Of a stretch of 64,000 nucleotides of DNA, positions 51,493 through 60,503 are shown one piece after another. Position numbers and translations under genes: made by a program. Numbering within the stretch: the first letter of the stretch is position 1; each line of letters starts with the position of its first letter. The DNA is taken from positions 38,305-102,304 of the forward strand of contig DASTKT010000223.1 in NCBI GenBank assembly GCA_035715725.1, read 5' to 3'. The notes beneath the pieces were generated by a model, which saw nothing but the letters and a program-made list of their open reading frames with translations, did no database searches and was not told the origin of the DNA. The stretch comes from JADGGV01 sp035715725. GTDB lineage: Bacteria; Gemmatimonadota; Gemmatimonadetes; Longimicrobiales; RSA9.

Positions 51493-52730
51493 ACGTCGAA
51501 GGTGCCGTTCTCGGTCGAGGCGCGGGTGAACGCCAGGTAGCGGCCGTCGGGCGACGGGGCCGGCTCGTGCCCGCCGGTGGTGCCGGGGATGGCGGTGGCG
51601 CCGCTGCCGTCGGCGTTCGCCTGCCAGAGCTGGTCGTCGCGGCGGAAGTAGAGCTTCGCGCCGTCGGCGGACCACGCCGGCTCCTCGCCGGCGCCGAGCT
51701 CGGCGTAGCCGGTGCCGTCGGCGCGGATCGTGGCCAGCGCCGCGCCGCGGTTCGCGTAGACGATCTGGAGCTGGTGGCAGGTCACCCGGGCGGTCGTGCT
51801 GCTCCGGCTGAAGCACCAGCGCCGCGTGCCGCCGTCGCGCGCATAGCGAGTGAAGGCGATGACGTCGGTGCCGGGGCGCCAGGCGGCCCAGGCGGCGTCG
51901 GTCGTGCCCGCGAGCGGCGTGGCGTCGGCCGCGCCGGGCGTCCAGACCCAGAGGCGCTGGCCGTCCGCGAACGCGAGGCGTTGGCCGTCGCCGGACCAGC
52001 TCGGCCGGAACACCGGGAGCCGGGACTGCTTGAACAACGTCTGGAACGGGAAGACCTCGACGACGAACGCGCCGACCGTGGTATCGTGCTGGAGCGTCGC
52101 GTCGTAGCGGACGCCCGGCGCGGTCACGAGGAGGCGGGGGTCGCCGTCGAGCGGGCCGGTCGCGCCGGCGGGACGCACGCGCAGCACCAGGCTGCGCAGG
52201 CCGACGGGCGCCTCGCTCGGGACCGTGTCCTCGGCCAGCTCGCAGAAGTCCTCGTCGCCGCAGATGGTCCGCCCCCAGGCCGCGATCTCCATGAACGCCA
52301 CGCGCTTCGTCTGCGGCGCGAGCGCGGGCGCGCTCCAGCGGTAGCTCCGGTCCGATTGCAGCGCCGGGAAGAGCGGCGTCGCCGCGCCGCGCTCGGGCGC
52401 GACGCGCATGAGCACGCCGGCGGAGTCGGGGAGGCCGAACAGCTCGTCGGCGGAGTAGTAGACCGAATCGCCCGCGGGGGACCAGCTCGGGGCATGGTCC
52501 TGGCCCGGGTTGAACGTCAGGCGCCAGGTGGGCGGGTCCGGCGGCGGCGGCGCCTCGGGCTCGAAGGGCTTCGGCCCCTCGCGGCAGGCGAAGAGGAGCG
52601 CGAGCGCGGCGGCGGCGAGGATCGCGGCGGCGGGCGCGGCGCGGCGGGGCGCGGGCGCAGCCGCGCGTTCCGCGGGCCCGGTGCGGCCGGCCGGTCCGAC
52701 CGCACGCCCGGTGCGAGGAGCCGGGTGCAT
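51465..52730 (-). CDS. TolB-like beta-propeller lipoprotein
   Basis: A 421-residue exported protein with a long basic leader, a hydrophobic segment (AAAILAAAALALLFAC, about 33-49) and a likely lipidated Cys49. The body is a WD40-like/TolB-type propeller (motifs DHAPSWSPAGDSVYYSAD, PAWSADGAKLYFRRDDQLW, HEPAPSPDGRYLAFTRAS). It contains additional cysteines (CGDEDFC). Its ATG overlaps the TonB receptor stop (TGATG), so the two are coupled. The role may be to capture or process the ligand imported by the receptor; the ligand is unknown. Confidence 0.82.
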   Translation of the reverse strand: MHPAPRTGRAVGPAGRTGPAERAAAPAPRRAAPAAAILAAAALALLFACREGPKPFEPEAPPPPDPPTWRLTFNPGQDHAPSWSPAGDSVYYSADELFGLPDSAGVLMRVAPERGAATPLFPALQSDRSYRWSAPALAPQTKRVAFMEIAAWGRTICGDEDFCELAEDTVPSEAPVGLRSLVLRVRPAGATGPLDGDPRLLVTAPGVRYDATLQHDTTVGAFVVEVFPFQTLFKQSRLPVFRPSWSGDGQRLAFADGQRLWVWTPGAADATPLAGTTDAAWAAWRPGTDVIAFTRYARDGGTRRWCFSRSSTTARVTCHQLQIVYANRGAALATIRADGTGYAELGAGEEPAWSADGAKLYFRRDDQLWQANADGSGATAIPGTTGGHEPAPSPDGRYLAFTRASTENGTFDVWITTLAAR

Positions 52731-55603
52731 CAGAACGTCACCTCCGCGCCCAGCCGGAGCTGGCGCGCGCGGCCGAAGTAGAGCGAGGGGTCGTAGCGGT
52801 CGATCACGGCGGCCAGGCGCGCCGTCGCGAACTCGTCCGGCGTGATCAGCCCGTCGCGGTCGAGGTCGATGGCCGCGGCGTAGGCCGGGGACTCGAGCGG
52901 GACCGGCCGGTCGAGGGTCTTCGCCGCGGCGAGCTCGCGGAGCGAGGCGAGCGTGGGCGCGAGCGTGCCGGTCTCGGTGCGCACGGCGCGGATGTTGTCG
53001 AGCCCCAGCACGTTGCGGGCATCCGCCTGCACCCGCCACGCGCACCGGCCGCAGACCGGGAGCCGGCCCAGACGGTAGGTGAGCCGCACGTCGAGGTCGG
53101 CGGTCCAGGGGAGCCGCGTGCGGCGCGGGTTCGCCGCATCGGTCTCGATCCGGACGACGGGGTAGCCGCTCTCGAGCGTGCCGGTCACGACGGCGCCCCA
53201 CGGCTGGTCCGTGCGGTTCGCGCTCCCGAGGAAGGCGGCGAGGTTCGCCGAGTGCCGGCGGTCGAAGGGGAGCGGGTACTCCTGCGGCGGCGCTTCCCCG
53301 GCGCCGCCGGTGGGGAGCGTGTCGGCGAGCGCGCCGGCGGACACCCCCGTCGCCTTCTGCAGCGCGTAGCCGGCGCGCAGCAGCAGCGAAGGCCAGCGCC
53401 CCTCCAGCGTGACTTCCCCGCCCTGCACCTCGCCGTGATCGCGCGTGTTGAACTGCGCGGGCCCCGCCTGGCCGACGCCGGCCGCGACCAGGTTGTTCAG
53501 CGTCTTGTGGTAGACGACGAAGCCGACCGCCGCCCGGTCGTCCTTCAGGAGGTGGCTGAGGCCGATCTCGTACGTCACGCCGCGCTCGAAGCCGAGGGCG
53601 GGGTTGCCCTGCCGGCGGATGTCGGTGCGCAGCGAGTCGCCGATGGCGCTGTCGAGGAAGTACTGGAAGTCCGGCGGCTGCGCGACGATCCCGTAGTTCA
53701 CGCGCACCACCGTGCGCCGCGCGAGCGGGAACGCGGCGCCGATTCGGGGCATGAGCGCGAGGTTCCAGCGCGTGTCGACGACGGGCGAGAGGAAGTCGCC
53801 CCGGTCGGGGCGGAACGAGATGCCGGAGCGGAAGCCCTCGAAGCGGACGCCGGCGCTGAAGTTGACCTCGCCCGGCGTCTCCTTCCCGCCCTCGGCGAAG
53901 AGCGCGAACGTCGCCGGATAGAAGCGGGCATAGTTGGGAGAGGAGCCCGGCAGGTAGCTGAGGACGCGCTCGTAGCGCTCGACCTCGTAGAGCTTGCCGG
54001 CGCCGCCCACCCGGACGCGCGCGCCGTGCGTCGTGGCAACCTCGGCGAGCGCGTCCGCGCCGACCGAACGGGAGCGGCTCCACGCCGCCAGGCCGGGCGT
54101 GCCGCGGGTGAAGAAGACGCCGTCGCCGGCGGCGCCGAAGGGGTTGCTCGTCCCGCCCGTCGGCGCGACGTACCCCGGGACGGCGATCCCCTCCTCGAGC
54201 TGCTCCGCGACCGGCCGGTGCACGTACTCCTCGCCGAGGAAGCGGAACGCGGACGGGCCGAAGCCGAGCACGTCGGTCCGGTCCGCGACGGCGTGCGCGT
54301 CGAGCGCGCCGAGATGCCGGTCCACCTGCGTGGCCGCCGCGCGCAGCGAGACGTGCCGCGCGGTGGCGCCGGCGCTCTTCGACCACTCGAGGGCGAGCGT
54401 CGCGAGCGCGCCGCGCGTGCGCTCGCCGAGCTGGTAGTCCGGGTTGTACTTGAACTCGGGCGTGTACAGCTCCTGCTGCTGGCGGTTGCGCAGGAACGTC
54501 GCGGTCAGGATGGCGCCGGGGCCGAGCGTGCGGTCGAGCCGGAGGAAGCCGATCAGCTTGTCGCCGGCCTGGTTCGGCAGCATCGCGCCGGTGTAGGGGC
54601 AGGAGAGCGACGCCGTGCGCGCGTCGCCGCGGATCTGGCCGATCGCGTCGTCGAGGTCGGAGCCGGCGTCGCCGCGCTCGAGGCAGGTGAGCCCGCGGGC
54701 GCGCGGGTCGGCGTCGCGCATCCCCTGGAGCAGCAGGTCGCCGAAGAGCGTCGTGCCGGAGCCGAGGAAGGAGAGCGGCCCGCCCGCCGAAGCGGAGAGC
54801 GAGGTGAAGCCGAGGTAGAGCGGCGCGGGCGCCCAGTCGTCGGTGGCGAGCGCCGCCCGGCCGTCCCAGCGCTCGGGGTTGCCGCGGCGCGTCACGAGGT
54901 TCACCACGCCGGAGAGCGCCGAACCGTACTCGGCGCCGAAGCCGCCGGTCACGACCTCGACCTGCTCGAGCGAGCCGGGCGAGAACTCGAGCCCGTTCCC
55001 CTGCGTCGAGGCCTCGAGCTGGTTCTTCACCTCGATGCCGTCGACGACGTACAGCTCCTGCCCGGTCCGGCCACCGCGGAAGTGGCCCTCCGAGACGCCC
55101 GCGCTCAGCTCGACCGCCTGCGCCGTGGCGTCGATCGGCAGCTCGCGCAGCTCGCGGCCGGTCACGATCTCGCGCGAGGACGCCGACTGCGGATCGATCA
55201 GCGGCGGGCGCCGCTCCACCTGCACCGTGACGCCGCCGACCTCGACCGCCTGCGGCTGGACGCGGGCGACGACGTCCGTCGCGCGCCCCGTGCGCACCAA
55301 CACGCCGGTCAGCTCCAGCGTCCGGAAGCCGAGCCGCTCCACGCGCAGCGTCCGCTCGCCCGGCGGGACCGCCGCCAGCACGAAGCGCCCCTCGGCCGCG
55401 GTCGTGGCGCGGAACGGCAGCCCGACGACGCGCACGTCCGCGCCGACGATCGGCTCGCCGCTCCGCGCGTCCAGCACCCGGCCGAGGATGCTGCCGGTGG
55501 CCTGCGCCGCCGCCGGGCCGGCCCCGATGGCGAGGCACAGGGCGGCCAGCAGCGGCGCGACGGCATGGACCGGTCGCCGGGCCCCCGCGATTCGAAGGGT
55601 CAT
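52730..55603 (-). CDS. TonB-dependent outer-membrane receptor
   Basis: A 957-residue TonB-dependent transporter. It has a signal peptide, a carboxypeptidase-regulatory-like (SusC-type) domain (about 35-115, GSILGRVLDARSGEPIVGAD), a plug (about 120-260 with YVVDGIEVKNQ, then GFGAEYGSALSGVVNLVTRR) and a large barrel ending in LRLGAEVTF with a terminal Phe. Within the barrel an insertion-like stretch DLDRDGLITPDEFA resembles an EF-hand calcium loop. ATG 55603 with GAGG upstream is preferred over GTG 55624. It heads a three-gene operon with two propeller lipoproteins. A TATATT (minus strand, 55683 to 55678) about 75 bases upstream could be the -10 box. Confidence 0.94.
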   Translation of the reverse strand: MTLRIAGARRPVHAVAPLLAALCLAIGAGPAAAQATGSILGRVLDARSGEPIVGADVRVVGLPFRATTAAEGRFVLAAVPPGERTLRVERLGFRTLELTGVLVRTGRATDVVARVQPQAVEVGGVTVQVERRPPLIDPQSASSREIVTGRELRELPIDATAQAVELSAGVSEGHFRGGRTGQELYVVDGIEVKNQLEASTQGNGLEFSPGSLEQVEVVTGGFGAEYGSALSGVVNLVTRRGNPERWDGRAALATDDWAPAPLYLGFTSLSASAGGPLSFLGSGTTLFGDLLLQGMRDADPRARGLTCLERGDAGSDLDDAIGQIRGDARTASLSCPYTGAMLPNQAGDKLIGFLRLDRTLGPGAILTATFLRNRQQQELYTPEFKYNPDYQLGERTRGALATLALEWSKSAGATARHVSLRAAATQVDRHLGALDAHAVADRTDVLGFGPSAFRFLGEEYVHRPVAEQLEEGIAVPGYVAPTGGTSNPFGAAGDGVFFTRGTPGLAAWSRSRSVGADALAEVATTHGARVRVGGAGKLYEVERYERVLSYLPGSSPNYARFYPATFALFAEGGKETPGEVNFSAGVRFEGFRSGISFRPDRGDFLSPVVDTRWNLALMPRIGAAFPLARRTVVRVNYGIVAQPPDFQYFLDSAIGDSLRTDIRRQGNPALGFERGVTYEIGLSHLLKDDRAAVGFVVYHKTLNNLVAAGVGQAGPAQFNTRDHGEVQGGEVTLEGRWPSLLLRAGYALQKATGVSAGALADTLPTGGAGEAPPQEYPLPFDRRHSANLAAFLGSANRTDQPWGAVVTGTLESGYPVVRIETDAANPRRTRLPWTADLDVRLTYRLGRLPVCGRCAWRVQADARNVLGLDNIRAVRTETGTLAPTLASLRELAAAKTLDRPVPLESPAYAAAIDLDRDGLITPDEFATARLAAVIDRYDPSLYFGRARQLRLGAEVTF

Positions 55604-55802
55604 CGATGCAGCCTCGCGCGCCACGCGCTCCCCTGGTAGGTGGCCTCTATGTGCGGGCCGATCTGGTGAAACGTGCGAATATAGCGAAGCGTGACGCGGA
55701 AGGTGGAGACGCCATTGGCGCCGGCCCGAGCGGGCGCGCCGCGACTCTCTGGCGGAATGGCCGCAACTGTGCCCGGCCTGATGCGTGCCCGCGCCGCACG
55801 CG

Positions 55803-56237
55803 TCAGTCCTCGGGAGCGATCCGACCGCGCGTCTTCTTCGTGTCGGAGCGCCGCCGCTTGGCGCGGAGCCGCGCCTCCCGCGCCCCCGCGGGCGGCCGGG
55901 TCTTCTTCCGCTTCTTCGGGACCTTCAGCGCCTCCGCCACGAGGATGCGGAGCCGGTTCGTGACCTCCTCCTTGTTCTGATACTGGCTGCGGTGCGTGCT
56001 CGCGGCGAGGTGGAGGACGCCGTCCTGGTCGATGCGGTTCGCGAGCTTCTCGCGCAGCCGCGCGCGCTGCTCCTCCGTCAGCACCACGGACGCGCCGACG
56101 TCCCACTCCAGCTCGACGCGCGTCGACGACGTGTTCACGTGCTGCCCGCCCGGTCCGCCGGAGCGCGTGGCGCGATACTGCAGCTCCGCCCGCGGGATCG
56201 CGAGGCGGTCGTTGATCACGAGCAGGCCGTCGGTCAT
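55803..56237 (-). CDS. arfB: alternative ribosome-rescue factor ArfB
   Basis: A 144-residue peptidyl-tRNA hydrolase that rescues stalled ribosomes. The catalytic GGQ motif is in RSGGPGGQHVNTSSTRVELE, and the family-typical basic C-terminal tail (KVPKKRKKTRPPAGAREARL, then RAKRRR) that enters the empty mRNA channel is present. ATG 56237 has GAGG upstream. It follows the BNR lipoprotein gene by 34 bases on the same strand, so co-transcription is likely though a functional link is not obvious. Confidence 0.95.
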   Translation of the reverse strand: MTDGLLVINDRLAIPRAELQYRATRSGGPGGQHVNTSSTRVELEWDVGASVVLTEEQRARLREKLANRIDQDGVLHLAASTHRSQYQNKEEVTNRLRILVAEALKVPKKRKKTRPPAGAREARLRAKRRRSDTKKTRGRIAPED

Positions 56238-56271
56238 CTCGGGGTCCTCGCGGGCTCGCGGGCCGGGCGCC

Positions 56272-57609
56272 TCACCGGAGCGACGCCCGCCCCGCCACCA
56301 CGCGAGTGTGGTGCCCGCCGCCGTGGAGCGGCGGCGCGGAGTCCGCCGGCGCCGCTTCCGTCCAGGCACCGTAGACGACGCCGTCGTACGCATCCACGCC
56401 GGTGTAGTCGCCGAGGAACTCGCCGCCGGGCACGAACGGCTGGCCCCACGGGGCATGCCGGAACGTGCGGCCGTCGTCGGTCGAGTAGGAGAGCATGTAG
56501 CGCAGCCGGCCGCCGGCCTCCTGCCGGTAGTAGCCGATGGCGAGCGTGCCGGTCTTCGGGTCCAGCGCCATCCAGGAGAAGAAGCGGTCGAGGCCGTCGG
56601 GGGCGGCGTTGTCGCTGACCACGCGGGGCTCGCTCCAGGTGCGGCCGCCATCCGCGGAGACCGTGAGGAAGACGGCGGCGCTCCCGAGGCGGCGGTCGAC
56701 CCACTCGACGAAGAGGCGGCCGGTGCGCGGGTCCACCTCGATGCTCGGGTAGCCGTTCGCGCGCGCCACGCCGGCCACGCCGAAGACGATGTCGGCCGTA
56801 CGCGCGATGCGCGCGTCCGCGCCGAACGTCCGCCCGCCGTCCGTGGAGCGGTCGAGGAGGATCCCCGTCGAGTCGCTCCAGACGACGTACACCGTGCCGT
56901 CGGGGCCGACCGCCACGTCGGTCCCCTCGACCGCGCCCACCGAGTCCTTGGGGCTGCCGCCGCGGTCGCTGATCTGGAGCGGCGCGGAGAAGCCGAGGCC
57001 GCCGTCGGTCGAGCGGGCGAACAGGATCTGCGTCTCCCAGCGGCGGAACTCGGTCCACGCCACGTAGACGTGGCCGCGGCGCGCCGGGTCCGCGGTGCGG
57101 TCCACGGCCGCCATCGGCTTGTCCTCGAACGGGATCCCCGGCCGCTCCGGCTGCTCGCTGACCGGCGTCGCCTGCGGGCGCCAGGTGCGGCCGCCGTCGT
57201 CGGAGCGGTTCAGGAAGATGCCGTTGCGGTGCGCCGCCTTCCCGAGCGTGTCGTAATCCTCGGGGCGCACGAATGCGATGTAGAGCGCGTAGACGTGGCC
57301 GTCGCCGTCGAAGAAGACGACGGGGTCGCCGGAGAGGTCGAACGCCTGCGTGCCGGGGAGCGCGGCCGACGCCCAGCTCCGCCCGCCATCCGCCGACCAG
57401 CCGGCCGTCGCCGGGACCTGGAACGCGGTCACGACGCGGTCCGGACGCGTCGGGTCCACGGCCACGGACGTCTCGTTGTGGTAGCCGTACCCGGTCACGG
57501 GTGCCGCGCGCAGCTCCGGCGCCGCGGGCGTCGCCGGCGCCTGCGGCCCGTTCCCGCGCACGCACGCGGCGAGCGCCAGGCATGCGGAAACGGCGAGAGC
57601 GCGCGACAT
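56272..57609 (-). CDS. BNR/sialidase-fold lipoprotein
   Basis: A 445-residue lipoprotein (lipobox LALAAC, Cys16) with a six-bladed sialidase-type propeller. Asp-box motifs recur: SADGGRSW, SDDGGRTW, STDGGLGF, STDGGRTF, SADGGRTW and STDDGRTF. The catalytic Arg triad, Tyr and Glu of true sialidases are not identifiable, so it is more likely a binding protein or a divergent glycosidase. GGAG precedes ATG 57609. It is divergent from the zinc-ribbon gene. Confidence 0.85.
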   Translation of the reverse strand: MSRALAVSACLALAACVRGNGPQAPATPAAPELRAAPVTGYGYHNETSVAVDPTRPDRVVTAFQVPATAGWSADGGRSWASAALPGTQAFDLSGDPVVFFDGDGHVYALYIAFVRPEDYDTLGKAAHRNGIFLNRSDDGGRTWRPQATPVSEQPERPGIPFEDKPMAAVDRTADPARRGHVYVAWTEFRRWETQILFARSTDGGLGFSAPLQISDRGGSPKDSVGAVEGTDVAVGPDGTVYVVWSDSTGILLDRSTDGGRTFGADARIARTADIVFGVAGVARANGYPSIEVDPRTGRLFVEWVDRRLGSAAVFLTVSADGGRTWSEPRVVSDNAAPDGLDRFFSWMALDPKTGTLAIGYYRQEAGGRLRYMLSYSTDDGRTFRHAPWGQPFVPGGEFLGDYTGVDAYDGVVYGAWTEAAPADSAPPLHGGGHHTRVVAGRASLR

Positions 57610-57790
57610 TCGGTCTCCGGATCGAGGGAGCGCGCAAGGTAAGGCGCCACCGGGCGCGGCGCGACCCCGCCCGGTCCCGGCTCGCCCCACGACGGTTGCC
57701 GCGCCGCCCCGCGGGGCGCATTCTGCCTCACGCCCCGGCCGGCGCGCGCCTTGCACGTCTCGGCGCCGAGCGCCCACCCTGGACCGCCGC

Positions 57791-58834
57791 ATGACGCTGA
57801 GCCTCGAGCCGATCGACGACCTCTCCCGGGACCCCGCGGCCGGCGGCTTCTCGCGCTGCCTGTTCTGCCGCGGCGCGCTCCCGGCGCCCGAGCCGGGCGG
57901 CCGCCTGCCGCCCGGACGCCGCTTCGCGTTCGATCCCGAACGCGGACGGGTCTGGGTCGTTTGTGGGACGTGCGCACGCTGGAACCTGCTCCCGCTCGAC
58001 TCCCGCGCCGAGGTCCTGGACGAGCTCCAGCGCCGCGTGCGCGACGAGGGGCGGCTCCTCGTCCGCACCGCCCACGTGGCCCTGCTGGACGCCGGTCTGC
58101 TCCACCTCGTGCGCGTCGGCCCCGCCGGGCTCGCCGAGGAGGCCTGGTGGCGCTACGGCCAGCGCCTCGTGCGCCGGCGGCAAGGGCTCCAGCACCCCGG
58201 CGCCCGCCTCGGCGCCGACCTCCTCAGCGCCGTCACCCGCCTCGGCGAGCGCGTCGGCCTCGTCGACCCGGTCCCCGCACTCCTCCGCAGCGACGTCCCG
58301 CTCGAGGACATCGTCCGCCGCCTGCGCTTCGGCCAGGAGGCCTGGAACGGCCGCGTGCGCTGCCGCTTCTGCGGCAGCGTGCTGCGCGCGATCGAGTTCG
58401 AGGACTCCTGGTGGCTCTACCCCTTCGTCGCCGAGGACGGCGCGCTCGGCGTCGGCGTGCCCTGCCCGCGCTGCGATCCCTGGACGCCCGAGCACGTCTT
58501 CCGCCTCGCCGGCCCCACCGCCGAGCTGCTGCTCCGCCGCGTCCTGGCCTACCAGCACGTCGCCGGCGCCTCCGAGCGCCTCATCCTCGACGCCGCCGGC
58601 CAGATCGAGGCCGCCGGCTCCGCCGAGCGCTTCGCGCGCCACGTCAGCTCCGGCCGCGAATCGCTCTGGCGCCTCGGCCCGCTCCGCACCGTCGCGCTCG
58701 AGATCGCGCTCAACGACGACGCCGAGCGCCGCGCCCTCAACGGCGCCGCCCGCACCGCCGAGGTCGTCTGGCGCCAGGAGGAGGAGCTCGCCGCCATCGC
58801 CGACACGGAGCTGGACGCGCGGGAGGCCCCGTGA
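57791..58834 (+). CDS. double zinc-ribbon protein of unknown function
   Basis: A 347-residue soluble protein I do not recognise. Two four-cysteine sites with matching spacing stand out: Cys23/26 with Cys58/61 (CLFC ... CGTC) and Cys191/194 with Cys225/228 (CRFC ... CPRC), about 31 residues between the knuckles each time. Between them is an Arg-rich helical region. The C-terminal 100 residues are helical (VALEIALNDDAERRALNGAA, typical of a coiled arrangement). It overlaps rsmD by GTGA, so a role in ribosome assembly or RNA binding is suggested by context. No ribosome binding site is obvious before ATG 57791. Confidence 0.7.
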   Translation: MTLSLEPIDDLSRDPAAGGFSRCLFCRGALPAPEPGGRLPPGRRFAFDPERGRVWVVCGTCARWNLLPLDSRAEVLDELQRRVRDEGRLLVRTAHVALLDAGLLHLVRVGPAGLAEEAWWRYGQRLVRRRQGLQHPGARLGADLLSAVTRLGERVGLVDPVPALLRSDVPLEDIVRRLRFGQEAWNGRVRCRFCGSVLRAIEFEDSWWLYPFVAEDGALGVGVPCPRCDPWTPEHVFRLAGPTAELLLRRVLAYQHVAGASERLILDAAGQIEAAGSAERFARHVSSGRESLWRLGPLRTVALEIALNDDAERRALNGAARTAEVVWRQEEELAAIADTELDAREAP

Positions 58835-59496
58835 GGATCGTCGGCGGACGCTGGGCCGGCCGCGACCTCACCTCCCCCGCCGACGCCCGCGTCCGCCCCA
58901 CCAGCGAGCTCGTCCGCGCCCGGCTCCTCGACCTGCTCGCGCCCCACCTCGACGGCGCCCGCGTGCTCGACCTCTTCGCCGGCACCGGCGCGCTCGGCCT
59001 CGAGGCGCTCTCCCGCGGCGCCCGCTCCGCCGACTTCGTCGAGACCCGGCCGGCCTCGCTCCACGCGCTCAAGGCCAACATCGCCGCGCTCCGCGTCCGC
59101 GAGCGAACCCGCGTCTTCAAGCGCGACGCGATCCCCTTCGCCGAAGCCCTCCCCGCCGAGGGTTACGACATCGCGTTCGCCGATCCGCCCTACGGCTCCC
59201 GCATGCTCGACCGCATCGTCGAGGCCTGGAAGAGCCGCGCCTTCGCCCGCATCCTCGCCGCCGAGCACCAGCGCGGCCAGGCCGTGCCCCCCGGCGGCAC
59301 GCTCCACCGCTTCGGCGACGGCGACACCGCGGTCACGATCTATCGCGCCCGCGGCGCGAAAGCCGCATCCGCTCCCGACGTCGCCGCGCGCCGCGCCACG
59401 CGCCGAAAGGGTCAGACGACCCAGGCGCAGGGGCCCGCCGACCGACAACTTCCCAGGCCGGGCGAGCCGACCGCCTCCCGCGATCGCCGCCCTTGA
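58831..59496 (+). CDS. rsmD: 16S rRNA (guanine966-N2)-methyltransferase
   Basis: A 221-residue SAM-dependent methyltransferase that modifies G966 of 16S rRNA. It starts with the canonical VRIVGGRWAGRDL, has motif I VLDLFAGTGALGLEALSRGA (45-64), and the catalytic DPPY at 118-121 (DIAFADPPYGSRML). Homology ends near residue 175; the last 46 residues are a low-complexity Arg/Ala/Gln tail not usual in RsmD. GTG 58831 overlaps the stop of the zinc-ribbon gene. The frequent partner coaD is not next to it. Confidence 0.94.
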   Translation: MRIVGGRWAGRDLTSPADARVRPTSELVRARLLDLLAPHLDGARVLDLFAGTGALGLEALSRGARSADFVETRPASLHALKANIAALRVRERTRVFKRDAIPFAEALPAEGYDIAFADPPYGSRMLDRIVEAWKSRAFARILAAEHQRGQAVPPGGTLHRFGDGDTAVTIYRARGAKAASAPDVAARRATRRKGQTTQAQGPADRQLPRPGEPTASRDRRP

Positions 59497-59532
59497 CAGC
59501 CGCCGGCGATCCAATCTCTTTGACGCTGATCT

Positions 59533-60030
59533 ATGGGACACGATACGAAGCCCGCCCCGGCGAACGGCCGGGATCAGGACAACGAGCTGGCCCTCAAGCT
59601 GTTCGTGGTGCTGGCGCGCGCGGAGACCGCCGTCGAGCGCCACGCCGCGGCCGACGCCGCGCGCCACGGGCTGACGCTGAGCGAGTTCGCCGTCCTCGAG
59701 GCGCTGTTCCACAAGGGACCGCTGCTCCTCGGCGACGTGCAGCGCAAGGTGCTGGTCTCCAGCGGCGGGATCACGTACCTCGTGGACCGGCTGGAGCGGA
59801 AGGGGCTGGTCGAGCGGCGGCCCTGCGCCGAGGACCGGCGCGCCGTCTGGGCGGCGCTGACCCCGGCGGGAGAGGCGCTGATCCGGCGGATCTTCCCGGA
59901 GCACGAGAGCGCGCTCGGGGATGCGCTCGGCGCGCTGAGCGAGGACGAGAAGCGCGCCGCCATCGAGCTGCTCCGCCGGCTCGGCCGCTTCGCGGCGGAG
60001 CTGCCGCTGCCGGCGGACGACGGTCGCTGA
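59533..60030 (+). CDS. MarR-family transcriptional regulator
   Basis: A 165-residue MarR regulator with the winged helix at about 40-110 (LTLSEFAVLEALFHKGPLLL, then VSSGGITYLVDRLERKGLVE, then RRPCAEDRRAVWAALTPAGE). One cysteine near the wing (RRPCAEDRR) could sense oxidants, as in some OhrR relatives, but the OhrR N-terminal cysteine is absent. A TTGACA at 59493-59498 stands 17-18 bases before a weak CTCTTT; the ATG at 59533 lacks a clear ribosome binding site. No obvious target gene is adjacent. Confidence 0.9.
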   Translation: MGHDTKPAPANGRDQDNELALKLFVVLARAETAVERHAAADAARHGLTLSEFAVLEALFHKGPLLLGDVQRKVLVSSGGITYLVDRLERKGLVERRPCAEDRRAVWAALTPAGEALIRRIFPEHESALGDALGALSEDEKRAAIELLRRLGRFAAELPLPADDGR

Positions 60031-60107
60031 CCGCGGCGGCGCCGGAGGCTGGTCCCGCCGCCCCCGCCGCGGTATCATGGGTCAGGCAGCCAACGCAGGG
60101 AGGCGAC

Positions 60108-60488
60108 ATGACCCAACGCCAACGGGACCACCTCGAGAAGCGTCTCCGCCAGGAGCGCGAACGCATCCTCGCCAACCTCAACGCCTTCGACGAGCGCTCG
60201 CGCGTCTCGCCGCGCGAGGGCGACGGCGACCTCTCCGCCTACCCCTTCCACATGGCCGACGCCGGCACCGACGCCATCGACCAGGAGGTCGATTTCGTGG
60301 TCGCCGAGCGCGAGCGGCAGACGCTCGCCGAGATCGACGAGGCGCTCCGCCTCCTGATCGAGGAGCCGGATCGTTACGGCCGGTGCGACGACTGCGACCG
60401 CGAGATCCCGTTCGAGCGGCTCGACCTCATCCCGTGGACCCGCAACTGCGACCACGCCGCCCGCGACGCCGCGGCGCCGGGCCCGTAG
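60108..60488 (+). CDS. DksA/TraR-family protein with altered zinc finger
   Basis: A 126-residue DksA/TraR-type protein. The coiled-coil (about 5-85) carries DAGTDAIDQEVDFVVAERER at the tip and LAEIDEALRLLIEEPDRYG before the finger. The zinc finger begins normally with Cys93-x2-Cys96 (CDDCDREIPFERL), but the second pair reads C-D-H-A: Cys114 is present and the fourth cysteine is replaced by Ala117, with His116 beside it. DksA-like factors bind the RNA polymerase secondary channel. The missing ligand could be replaced by His116 or the zinc may be lost. GGGAGG precedes ATG 60108. Confidence 0.88.
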   Translation: MTQRQRDHLEKRLRQERERILANLNAFDERSRVSPREGDGDLSAYPFHMADAGTDAIDQEVDFVVAERERQTLAEIDEALRLLIEEPDRYGRCDDCDREIPFERLDLIPWTRNCDHAARDAAAPGP

Positions 60489-60503
60489 CCCCCCGCGGGC
60501 TCC

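Noticed and set aside
59493..59521. TTGACA-based promoter of the MarR gene.
   Set aside because: The -35 is perfect but no acceptable -10 stands 16-18 bases downstream, so it is mentioned only in the gene entry.
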